Virus record (IMG/VR): IMGVR_UViG_3300020443_000131
Span: 1 to 35,946 of that record
Length of the DNA: 35,946 nt
Reading direction: 5' to 3' (one strand)
DNA from: a virus
The notes beneath the pieces are model-generated. The model worked only from the letters and a program-made list of their open reading frames with translations, made no database searches and was not told the origin of the DNA. The translations under genes were made by a program, and so were the position numbers. Below are positions 25,055-30,536 of this stretch, one piece after another (position 1 is the first letter of the stretch; each line of letters opens with the position of its first letter).

Positions 25055-26188
25055 CTAATCTACCTCATCTTCCAAATCTACCTCATCTCCCAAAAGCTTA
25101 TTTTTTACAAATTCTATTCTTTTCTTAATTTTCGGTCTAGAGTTACTAGCATCTGAACGTATCATTGCTAAAAAATCAGGATCTTCATACGCCCAGTAAT
25201 TATCAGTTGAAGAAATACCAGAGTCCTCCGCAAGTGCTAAACTTGATCCGACAGACATAGCTTCAAAACGAATCCTAGATACTGATTTTGAAGTAGCAGA
25301 TTTTCTAAAGCCATTAGGAAAATACTTATCAACAAACTCCAACATATCTAAGAATTCTTTTTCTAACTCATTTTTTTTATTATCATCGAATATCTGATCC
25401 ATATCATCAATGTAGTCATCTAAGAAACCAAGGACACTATTATCTGTTGTTCCATCTTTTCTTCTCCCAAACTCTAGATATCTATCTCTATAAGCAAAAA
25501 ACCTTAAAACATACTCTGTTCTTTCACGTCTTTTTACTTTAGATGCTGCCATTGGCGTCATAGTAACAAAAAGCTCATCAAGCGCAAGCTGTCTAATAAA
25601 ATCTATAAATTTGCTATTTTTTGTGCCTATCCATTTTTCCATATCCGTAAGTTTAGTGCCTCCACTATTTAAGCGATCAAACATTAAACGCCTTGCATCT
25701 TCATCAACGTTTTGGAGTTCAATCATTCTAACAGTGCTACGCTTGAAACGTTTCTGTCTGACAGGAGGTAAGTCACTAAATATACTGCCTTCTAAAATTT
25801 TAAGACGCTCCATACCAATCAAAGTTAGTTGGTCATTTAAATATGCATAGATTGTTTGAATTCTTTGTGCACCGTCAATAACCTCTACATTACCTTCGGT
25901 ATATGGATCTTCATCTTCCTCAATATCTGCGACGAATAGATAAGGTATAGGTAAACCTATAAGTAAAGATTCAATAAACAGTGACTTTTGCTTCTCACTC
26001 CAAACAAATTCCCTTTGATAATCAGGTATAAAAACTTCAGGATCTTGCTGTGATGGATTAAATTTCATAGCAATAACTTCAATTGGATATTCACGAATAT
26101 CAAAATCAAATTGCTTTTGATTATCTTTAATTTCTTTTTCAACTTCTGTGAAGTTCAATCTACTAAAAAGTTGGTTTTGATATCCCAT
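25055..26188 (-). CDS. DUF262 (ParB-like/GmrS-type) protein without HNH domain
   Basis: 377 residues from the ATG at 26188, which has AAAGGA ten bases upstream. An in-frame ATG at 26227 would add 13 residues but lacks an RBS. DUF262 signatures (numbering from the longer start): PDYQREFVWSEKQKSLFIES (68-87), GLPIPYLFV, the nucleotide-binding-like VIDGAQRIQTI (117-127, usual form DGQQR) and FDRLNSGGTKLTDME. GmrSD, SspE and similar enzymes use this fold for NTP-dependent action on DNA, joined to a C-terminal HNH (DUF1524) domain; here the protein ends with an acidic tail (DEVDLEDEVD) and no HNH. The effector may instead be the coupled HEPN protein. AT-rich, probably acquired. Confidence 0.88.
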   Translation of the reverse strand: MGYQNQLFSRLNFTEVEKEIKDNQKQFDFDIREYPIEVIAMKFNPSQQDPEVFIPDYQREFVWSEKQKSLFIESLLIGLPIPYLFVADIEEDEDPYTEGNVEVIDGAQRIQTIYAYLNDQLTLIGMERLKILEGSIFSDLPPVRQKRFKRSTVRMIELQNVDEDARRLMFDRLNSGGTKLTDMEKWIGTKNSKFIDFIRQLALDELFVTMTPMAASKVKRRERTEYVLRFFAYRDRYLEFGRRKDGTTDNSVLGFLDDYIDDMDQIFDDNKKNELEKEFLDMLEFVDKYFPNGFRKSATSKSVSRIRFEAMSVGSSLALAEDSGISSTDNYWAYEDPDFLAMIRSDASNSRPKIKKRIEFVKNKLLGDEVDLEDEVD

Positions 26189-26253
26189 AATTATATTGTC
26201 CTTTACAGATGAAGATTTATTTTTCATATAACTAAAGTTATCGCTTAATTAAT

Positions 26254-26619
26254 TTACTCACCGCAAAGCTTCAAAGCATCAGAAGTCATATTACCAACGC
26301 TAATCTTAGTCCCTTCTATATCTGGATTATCCAACCAAAACGGCTGTTCAGGTGTGACAGGTATCCACCCAAGTCCCTTATTATCAGAATAAGCACGACT
26401 AAAGCCGCTTAGCGCATAAGTTTCATTGCCAGCATCAAAATAAGCGGCCTTATCAATACAGCCCAGCACACCGCTATTATCAGTAAACGGCCAGTCACCA
26501 GCATAGCTGTCACGGCTTACCGCGCGTTCATTATCCGCTACAACCTCAGATTGAGGCTCAGGCTCACTACAGCCCACCAGCGTCAAAGCGCCTAATCCAA
26601 TCAAAAATCCTTTTTTCAA
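26254..26619 (-). CDS. Lipoprotein, DUF2511/YebY-like
   Basis: The predicted secreted lipoprotein has a lysine-containing N-region, a hydrophobic core GFLIGLGALTLV and lipobox LVGC. I prefer the TTG start at 26619 (AGGGAG upstream, N-terminus MKKGFLIG...), which begins just after the stop of the preceding gene and gives 121 residues. An ATG at 26640 would give 128 residues and overlap that gene. The mature part WPFTDNSGVLGC, YALSGFSRAYSD and ...MTSDALKLC resembles the DUF2511 (YebY) family. Prophage-encoded lipoproteins often modify the envelope or block superinfection; that role is speculative. Between RHH repressor and DUF262, same strand, 26-65 bases from the latter. Confidence 0.75.
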   Translation of the reverse strand: MKKGFLIGLGALTLVGCSEPEPQSEVVADNERAVSRDSYAGDWPFTDNSGVLGCIDKAAYFDAGNETYALSGFSRAYSDNKGLGWIPVTPEQPFWLDNPDIEGTKISVGNMTSDALKLCGE

Positions 26620-26620
26620 A

Positions 26621-26896
26621 TCACTCACTCCCTTTGTCATCTTTCAAACTATCTGAAATGCTTTTCCGCACAAACGCGCCAAACTGCTCACGGGTCAGCC
26701 CAGCATCTTTAAGGAAACTATCATCAAACCCTACGCTGATAGGCTGTGGTGGCGACTCTTCAGCAGCAATACTGGCTTCAAGTCTCGCCACAATTTCCGC
26801 ATTCATAGAACGATTATTTTTCTCAGCCAAAGTATTAATTGCATCTTTTAGCTCTGGTGACATTCGGAGTTTGTATTGAGGATATTCCCTACTCAT
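26621..26896 (-). CDS. Arc-family ribbon-helix-helix repressor (Mnt-like position)
   Basis: 91 residues. N-terminal ribbon-helix-helix of the Arc/Mnt type: YPQYKLRMSPELKDAINTLA then EKNNRSMNAEIVARLE (the RSMNAEIVARLE sequence is the Arc/Mnt hallmark). The C-terminal 45 residues include DAGLTREQFGAFVRKSIS and could be a multimerisation part. It is transcribed leftward from a promoter that shares an operator with a divergent RHH gene. In P22, mnt occupies this position relative to arc-ant. It probably represses its own operon and the opposing one. Downstream: lipoprotein, DUF262 and HEPN. Confidence 0.85.
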   Translation of the reverse strand: MSREYPQYKLRMSPELKDAINTLAEKNNRSMNAEIVARLEASIAAEESPPQPISVGFDDSFLKDAGLTREQFGAFVRKSISDSLKDDKGSE

Positions 26897-26917
26897 GTTG
26901 TTTGCCTAAAATATTTC

Positions 26918-26990
26918 ATCTTACTTGATAAAAAATACATTGACAATTAAACCACCGTGGTTCAATATACCCAAATGGACTACAGTGGTT
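26918..26990. promoter_or_regulatory. Divergent promoters with shared Arc-type operators
   Basis: Leftward promoter: TTGTCA (minus strand at 26941-26946), 17-base spacer, TAAGAT (26918-26923). Rightward promoter: TTGACA (26940-26945), 17-base spacer, CAATAT (26963-26968). The palindrome AACCAC-C-GTGGTT (26950-26962) fills the rightward spacer, so a bound repressor would block it. A second, imperfect site ACTACAGTGGTT lies at 26979-26990. Each -35 nearly coincides with the other, so the two promoters compete. The AACCAC half-site recurs in both sites. Confidence 0.75.
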
Positions 26991-27005
26991 CATTAAGGAG
27001 ATATT

Positions 27006-27170
27006 ATGTCAAAACAACCCCAAGCAAAAATCAGATTCTGTGATGAGAATTTGCTTGCTTGGCTAAAATCACAAGCGGCACTCAATCACAGAACAATGAA
27101 TGCCGAAATCAACTTTCACCTTGAGCAAGCCATGCTCAAACAACAAAAGGAAAGCAGTAATGTCAAATAA
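27006..27170 (+). CDS. Small Arc-family ribbon-helix-helix protein (Arc-like position)
   Basis: 54 residues. Starts MSKQPQAKIRFCDENLLAWL and continues with KSQAALNHRTMNAEINFHLE, an Arc fold with the hallmark RTMNAEI. AAGGAG ten bases before the ATG. It is divergent from the 91-residue RHH gene across the shared operators and likely represses the rightward operon leading to the Bro-N gene. Its last 11 bases overlap the next gene. Confidence 0.8.
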   Translation: MSKQPQAKIRFCDENLLAWLKSQAALNHRTMNAEINFHLEQAMLKQQKESSNVK

Positions 27171-27315
27171 GCCCAAGCGTCAAGTGGTGGAAAAACCATC
27201 GTACATAACGCTCGACCTATCACCACAGCAAGAAAGACAGCTTATAGTCATGGCGGTTAGTAAATGTCTAAAAGACAAAATACAGGAGATGGCAAAAGAT
27301 GCTAAACAGGCCTAA
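27160..27315 (+). CDS. Small protein, unknown
   Basis: 51 residues from ATG 27160, which overlaps the preceding RHH gene by 11 bases and has AAAGG upstream. An upstream in-frame ATG at 27100 lies within the RHH gene and is unlikely. Lys-rich ends flank SYITLDLSPQQERQLIVMAV, which may be another short RHH-like strand-helix, but the pattern is too weak to assign. Confidence 0.6.
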   Translation: MSNKPKRQVVEKPSYITLDLSPQQERQLIVMAVSKCLKDKIQEMAKDAKQA

Positions 27316-27496
27316 CACCACCCAGCAGATCAACACTTATATCCGCAGTCAGCAGTTGCTATATCGTCACCTGCAATTATGTCAGCGCATAAAAAAGGCA
27401 GACCGCACCCGCCAAGATGTATCTGCCTTCACCACAAAAGAAATCAACTTGATTAAAGTTAACTCTTTTAACCAATCAGCTCAAGGAGCTAATTAG
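27299..27496 (+). CDS. Small basic protein, unknown
   Basis: 65 residues, helical and rich in Gln/Arg/Asn (YIRSQQLLYRHLQLCQRIKK). It overlaps the gene before by 17 bases, and AAGGAG lies just before the following Bro-N gene. It stands in the operon from the rightward Arc-type promoter. No family recognised. Confidence 0.55.
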   Translation: MLNRPNTTQQINTYIRSQQLLYRHLQLCQRIKKADRTRQDVSAFTTKEINLIKVNSFNQSAQGAN

Positions 27497-27497
27497 T

Positions 27498-28349
27498 ATG
27501 TCACAGTATAACACAGCAAGTAATCAACGTAATAGCAGCCAAGCGCTTGCCACATTGTCATTCAACGGCAACGACCTCAACCCAGTTGAGCGCGAAGGTC
27601 AGATTTGGATGACTTCAGCAGATATAGCGAAAGCATTAGATTATGCCGATGTGCGTTCTGTAACTAAAATATATAGTCGCAATGCAGAAGAGTTTACATC
27701 AGCAATGACAACGGTGGTCAAATTGACCACCGTTAGAAAAACGGGCAACGTCGAAATGGACAATCGCATATTTTCGTTACGTGGCTGTCATCTCATAGCC
27801 ATGTTCGCAAATACCAAAGTTGCCAAAGACTTCCGCAAGTGGGTACTTGATATCCTAGACCGTGAGGTCAGCACACCAGCTATCGAGCAGCCACCCGCTA
27901 TCACCGATGCCGACTGGATGCGCTACTCCCGCTCGATGACCATTCCCGAGATGGCGCAGTTTACAGGGCACAGCGAGCAACAAGTCATTAACGCCTTGCA
28001 TAAGGTAATGGGCAGTAAAGTACACACTACCAACCCCGCCCCAGTCATGACGCCTGAGATGCAATACGCCCTTGACCAGTTTTGGGGCTTTATCGCCACA
28101 CAAAACATCGCGGCGCTCAACCACAGTCACAAGCCGCATGAGTTAGCGATTAGCATTCCCGAGGTTTATGAGCTAGCAGAGCCTTGGCAGCTACCAGATA
28201 CCAGCCTGTTATATAAGGCGCTACGCCTGTGCGACACGCCGCGCTTTCATCGTGCCAATGCTGTCATTGCTAGTGAACGAACGAATAAATCACGCCGTGT
28301 TTGGATATTTATCAAATCGTTTGGCCAAACCGCCATTGCAAAAGTATAA
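27498..28349 (+). CDS. Bro-N domain phage antirepressor
   Basis: 283 residues. The Bro-N domain spans about 18-120: LSFNGNDLNPVEREGQIWMT, SADIAKALDYADVRSV, RIFSLRGCHLIAMFANT and VAKDFRKWVLDIL. A middle helix-turn-helix-like region (about 147-172) follows. The C-terminal part (about 212-271) is similar to the C-terminus of the primase-helicase at 30537. Bro-N proteins include phage antirepressors such as those that inactivate CI-type repressors. Location after two Arc-type genes mimics P22 ant. RBS AAGGAG, nine bases spacing. A 25-bp perfect palindrome lies within the gene (27710-27734). Confidence 0.85.
   Translation: MSQYNTASNQRNSSQALATLSFNGNDLNPVEREGQIWMTSADIAKALDYADVRSVTKIYSRNAEEFTSAMTTVVKLTTVRKTGNVEMDNRIFSLRGCHLIAMFANTKVAKDFRKWVLDILDREVSTPAIEQPPAITDADWMRYSRSMTIPEMAQFTGHSEQQVINALHKVMGSKVHTTNPAPVMTPEMQYALDQFWGFIATQNIAALNHSHKPHELAISIPEVYELAEPWQLPDTSLLYKALRLCDTPRFHRANAVIASERTNKSRRVWIFIKSFGQTAIAKV
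27710..27734. repeat. 25-bp perfect palindrome inside the Bro-N gene
   Basis: AACGGTGGTCAA and TTGACCACCGTT are exact inverted copies separated by one A. The arms contain ACCACCGT, also present in the immI-like operator at 26951-26958. It codes for TTVVKLTTV. An intragenic operator or an mRNA hairpin are both possible. Confidence 0.6.
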
Positions 28350-28360
28350 GGGGCACTATC

Positions 28361-29023
28361 ATGACTACTCAATCAAATAAAAGTCTGCGTGACTACATAA
28401 TGAAAGGCGATACTAGCGCAAACCATGAAAGCATAATACGCAATTTATTTAATGCGCTATTTGTTAGCGAACGTCAGCATAGTATCAAAACCGACCATAC
28501 GCCTACTCATCCAACAATGATGACACTGGATATCTATCACGTACAGCAGCTCATACAGTCACACTGTGGCAAACTTATTACGCATATGGAGATAGTTGAC
28601 GCTCTCTACGATTTAGAAGAACCCAAGCTATTACAACCTTCGACCATTGCTTTTAATTCTGAGTTAGATGGTAAAAGAATTAATGCAATACGTTTAGAGT
28701 ATGGTCATACTAACAAGACCATTCCACTAGAAAAATCTAAGACAGACGAGATTGCCCTCGAACTATCCCAAGTAACCTTTGCAGAGACACCAATCAAGCC
28801 TGGCAAGTGGGAGACAGATGCCAAAGCTTGGAAAACCAAAGCATTGAAGCTACATGAACAGCAGACCATTGATAGAGACACCATTCAATCACTGCGTGGC
28901 ATCATCATTGACATGGCAGAGACACTGCACGTAGCAGACCCAAATGCCCGTATCAGCATGACCAGTAGTGACCTACTGGACTTGGTACACAGTCAAAACG
29001 ACATGTCAGACAATGCGTTCTAA
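28361..29023 (+). CDS. Uncharacterised early protein
   Basis: 220 residues from ATG 28361 (AAGGGG upstream). An alternative upstream ATG at 28301 lies inside the Bro-N gene and is less likely. A possible winged-helix-like part at about 50-110 includes MTLDIYHVQQLIQSHCGKLI and MEIVDALYDLEEPKLLQPS. A helical C-terminal half includes TDAKAWKTKALKLHEQQTID and DTIQSLRGIIIDMAETL. Function unknown. It ends the rightward operon before a bidirectional terminator. Confidence 0.7.
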   Translation: MTTQSNKSLRDYIMKGDTSANHESIIRNLFNALFVSERQHSIKTDHTPTHPTMMTLDIYHVQQLIQSHCGKLITHMEIVDALYDLEEPKLLQPSTIAFNSELDGKRINAIRLEYGHTNKTIPLEKSKTDEIALELSQVTFAETPIKPGKWETDAKAWKTKALKLHEQQTIDRDTIQSLRGIIIDMAETLHVADPNARISMTSSDLLDLVHSQNDMSDNAF

Positions 29024-29040
29024 TAATTTAATTGCACAAA

Positions 29041-29069
29041 AAAACCAGTCCGCTAAGACTGGTTTTTTT
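29041..29069. terminator. Bidirectional rho-independent terminator
   Basis: A 7-bp stem ACCAGTC/GACTGGT with a 6-base loop is flanked by A-runs on the left and T-runs (29063-29069) on the right. It separates the convergent rightward operon (ending 29023) from the leftward repressor gene (ending 29081) and can stop both transcripts. Confidence 0.9.
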
Positions 29070-29080
29070 GTGCCTGCTTC

Positions 29081-29533
29081 TTATGTATTGCCTCGTTTGA
29101 CTGTATCGATTAACCCCAGTCCCAATGTTGCCAGTGTTTTATAGTCATAGTCTTCATTGGCATTTGCTCCGGCTTGTACCAACGCTTCCTCTGCATGATA
29201 CATCGCACTCAATAGCCTATCTGATGGATTCTCCAGATCTATCATGTCAGGTAAGTGAATTAGACGCTGATGATAGCTTGGTACGCTGCCATGTGCTTGC
29301 ACATCGAGCGCAATATCCTCTAAACGCTGACCAGTCAAGACATACATCACATCAAACCCAATATTCCACAGCTTAATTAATAATGAAGCGGGCATATCGC
29401 GCTTGCCTGTTTCATAGTTTTTATAAGTAGTCTGTGCAATCCCAATCGTCTTATCATCATAAACCTCAGTCGCCATGAGTCCCAATCGCTGACGCTCAGC
29501 CTCCAATCGCTTGCCTATTTCAATTAAATTCAT
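29081..29533 (-). CDS. Phage HTH repressor (P2 C-like/XRE family)
   Basis: 150 residues. N-terminal helix-turn-helix (about 4-65): LIEIGKRLEAERQRLGL, GIAQTTYKNYETGKRDMPAS, LLIKLWNIGFDVMYVLTGQR. The last segment is widespread in phage XRE repressors. The C-terminal half has no protease dyad (no S24 peptidase), so it should not be cleaved in SOS and could be inactivated by an antirepressor. Divergent from the early operon; two direct-repeat operators sit between them. It is probably the prophage maintenance repressor. Confidence 0.87.
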   Translation of the reverse strand: MNLIEIGKRLEAERQRLGLMATEVYDDKTIGIAQTTYKNYETGKRDMPASLLIKLWNIGFDVMYVLTGQRLEDIALDVQAHGSVPSYHQRLIHLPDMIDLENPSDRLLSAMYHAEEALVQAGANANEDYDYKTLATLGLGLIDTVKRGNT

Positions 29534-29549
29534 AAAAACCCCCTATAAC

Positions 29550-29591
29550 TTCATTTGAATGGTTGTAAATAATTTCATTTGACTGTATTAT
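29550..29591. promoter_or_regulatory. Early promoter with two direct-repeat operators
   Basis: TTCATTTGAATG (29550-29561) and TTCATTTGACTG (29574-29585) are direct repeats 24 bases apart (start to start). P2 C repressor also binds two direct repeats about 22 bases apart. A promoter TTGTAA (29563-29568), 17-base spacer, TATTAT (29586-29591) reads right into the early operon, with the second operator inside the spacer. The leftward promoter for the repressor was not clearly identified. Confidence 0.65.
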
Positions 29592-29641
29592 AAAACCGTA
29601 CCACGTTAACACGCTTTCAATTAGCTATAGGATACCACCAA

Positions 29642-29833
29642 ATGACCGAAACCACAGTACAAGCCACGCCAAAGGGTGAGCTGCCTCACCTAAAAAGCGG
29701 TAAGCGCAAATCGGTGCAGCTAAGGCTTACGCCAAGCGAGCATAAAGAGCTAATGCGTACCGCAAAAAACGAAAATCGCTCTATGAGCTTTGTCGCTCAT
29801 CGCCGCTATCGCAGCGGCCTAAACCAAGAGTAA
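29642..29833 (+). CDS. Ribbon-helix-helix-like protein, first early gene
   Basis: 63 residues with the strand-helix pattern KSVQLRLTPSEHKELMRTAK and NENRSMSFVAHRRYRSGL, compatible with a small RHH DNA-binding protein. It is the first gene right of the C operator, the slot of cox in P2 (excisionase/repressor of the C promoter), so a Cox-like role is possible, but the fold differs from winged-helix Cox. RBS weak (AGGATACC). Confidence 0.65.
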   Translation: MTETTVQATPKGELPHLKSGKRKSVQLRLTPSEHKELMRTAKNENRSMSFVAHRRYRSGLNQE

Positions 29834-29870
29834 AACCAAGCTCAAACCAAACCAAGAAGGAAACCAAACC

Positions 29871-30149
29871 ATGAACCCAAACACCAAAAAGCTACGCGAT
29901 AACCCGATCAAAATCAGTGTCGACCACTACGACTATCAGATATTACTGGCCCATTCCGAGCGGTCAGGTATCGAGATGGCCACACTGGTCAGACAGCTAG
30001 CCATGAGCAAGATCCATGACCTGATGTTCCGCGAACAACCTATCGCTATGATACTGCCATCACAAAACACAGTCGAGATGCCATTAGGTCACTTTTGGGC
30101 GATGACACAAGCACCGGTCAGTACCTCAGGAGTCACCAGCCATGCCTAA
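29871..30149 (+). CDS. Small RHH-like early protein, unknown
   Basis: 92 residues. NPIKISVDHYDYQILLAHSE and RSGIEMATLVRQLAMSKIHD suggest an RHH-type DNA-binding core; the C-terminal 40 residues are Pro/Thr/Ser-rich. RBS AAGGAAACC before ATG. It overlaps the next gene by eight bases. Confidence 0.65.
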   Translation: MNPNTKKLRDNPIKISVDHYDYQILLAHSERSGIEMATLVRQLAMSKIHDLMFREQPIAMILPSQNTVEMPLGHFWAMTQAPVSTSGVTSHA

Positions 30150-30303
30150 CGATATCTATATCCACCCAACCCCTGCAGAGCAGCGCTTACTTGAGCGTAA
30201 GGCTGCCGAGCATGGAGTAAGCGTCGATGAGTTTGTCGCTTGGGCACTGAGGCAAGCACTCGCTGAAACAGATAAAGAGTTACAACTCATCGTCAAACAC
30301 TAA
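30142..30303 (+). CDS. Small RHH-like protein
   Basis: 53 residues, MPNDIYIHPTPAEQRLLERK then AAEHGVSVDEFVAWALRQAL, a plausible ribbon-helix-helix with a strand followed by two helices. It starts within the preceding gene (eight bases) and has AGGAG upstream. Function unknown. Confidence 0.65.
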   Translation: MPNDIYIHPTPAEQRLLERKAAEHGVSVDEFVAWALRQALAETDKELQLIVKH

Positions 30304-30315
30304 AAGAGGTCATAT

Positions 30316-30507
30316 ATGCGCTGTCCAGCTTGTCATTCCAACTGTTTAATCCTGCGTACCCGCGTCATTACTGACTACTTACGCGACATAGAACACCGCT
30401 GCAAAAACGATGAATGCGGACACATATTTGTCACTCAGCAAGAGTATGTACGCTCGATAGTCAAGCCAGACGTGCAGAAAGACAAACCAATCAGCGCAAA
30501 TGCCTAA
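30316..30507 (+). CDS. ogr: Ogr/Delta-family zinc-finger late transcription activator
   Basis: 63 residues with the Ogr/Delta zinc-binding arrangement Cys3-x2-Cys6 and Cys29-x4-Cys34, and the surrounding pattern TRVITDYLRDIEHRCKN and FVTQQEYVRSIVKP matching P2 Ogr. It activates phage late promoters through RNA polymerase alpha subunit contacts; the candidate sites are at 5337-5359 and 11444-11466. In P2 it lies after D, near att; here it is in the early operon next to the primase. RBS AAAGAGG. Late genes would therefore follow early transcription directly. Confidence 0.88.
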   Translation: MRCPACHSNCLILRTRVITDYLRDIEHRCKNDECGHIFVTQQEYVRSIVKPDVQKDKPISANA

Positions 30508-30536
30508 CCAAACTACCAAACCAGACGAGCAATATT

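Noticed and set aside
27855-28139. Antisense ORF within the Bro-N gene
   Set aside because: Shadow frame with no promoter or RBS; the forward Bro-N protein is well supported.
30414-30536. Longer N-terminus of the primase from ATG 30414
   Set aside because: It would overlap the Ogr gene by about 90 bases and the added residues look unlike a domain; ATG 30537 is better placed.
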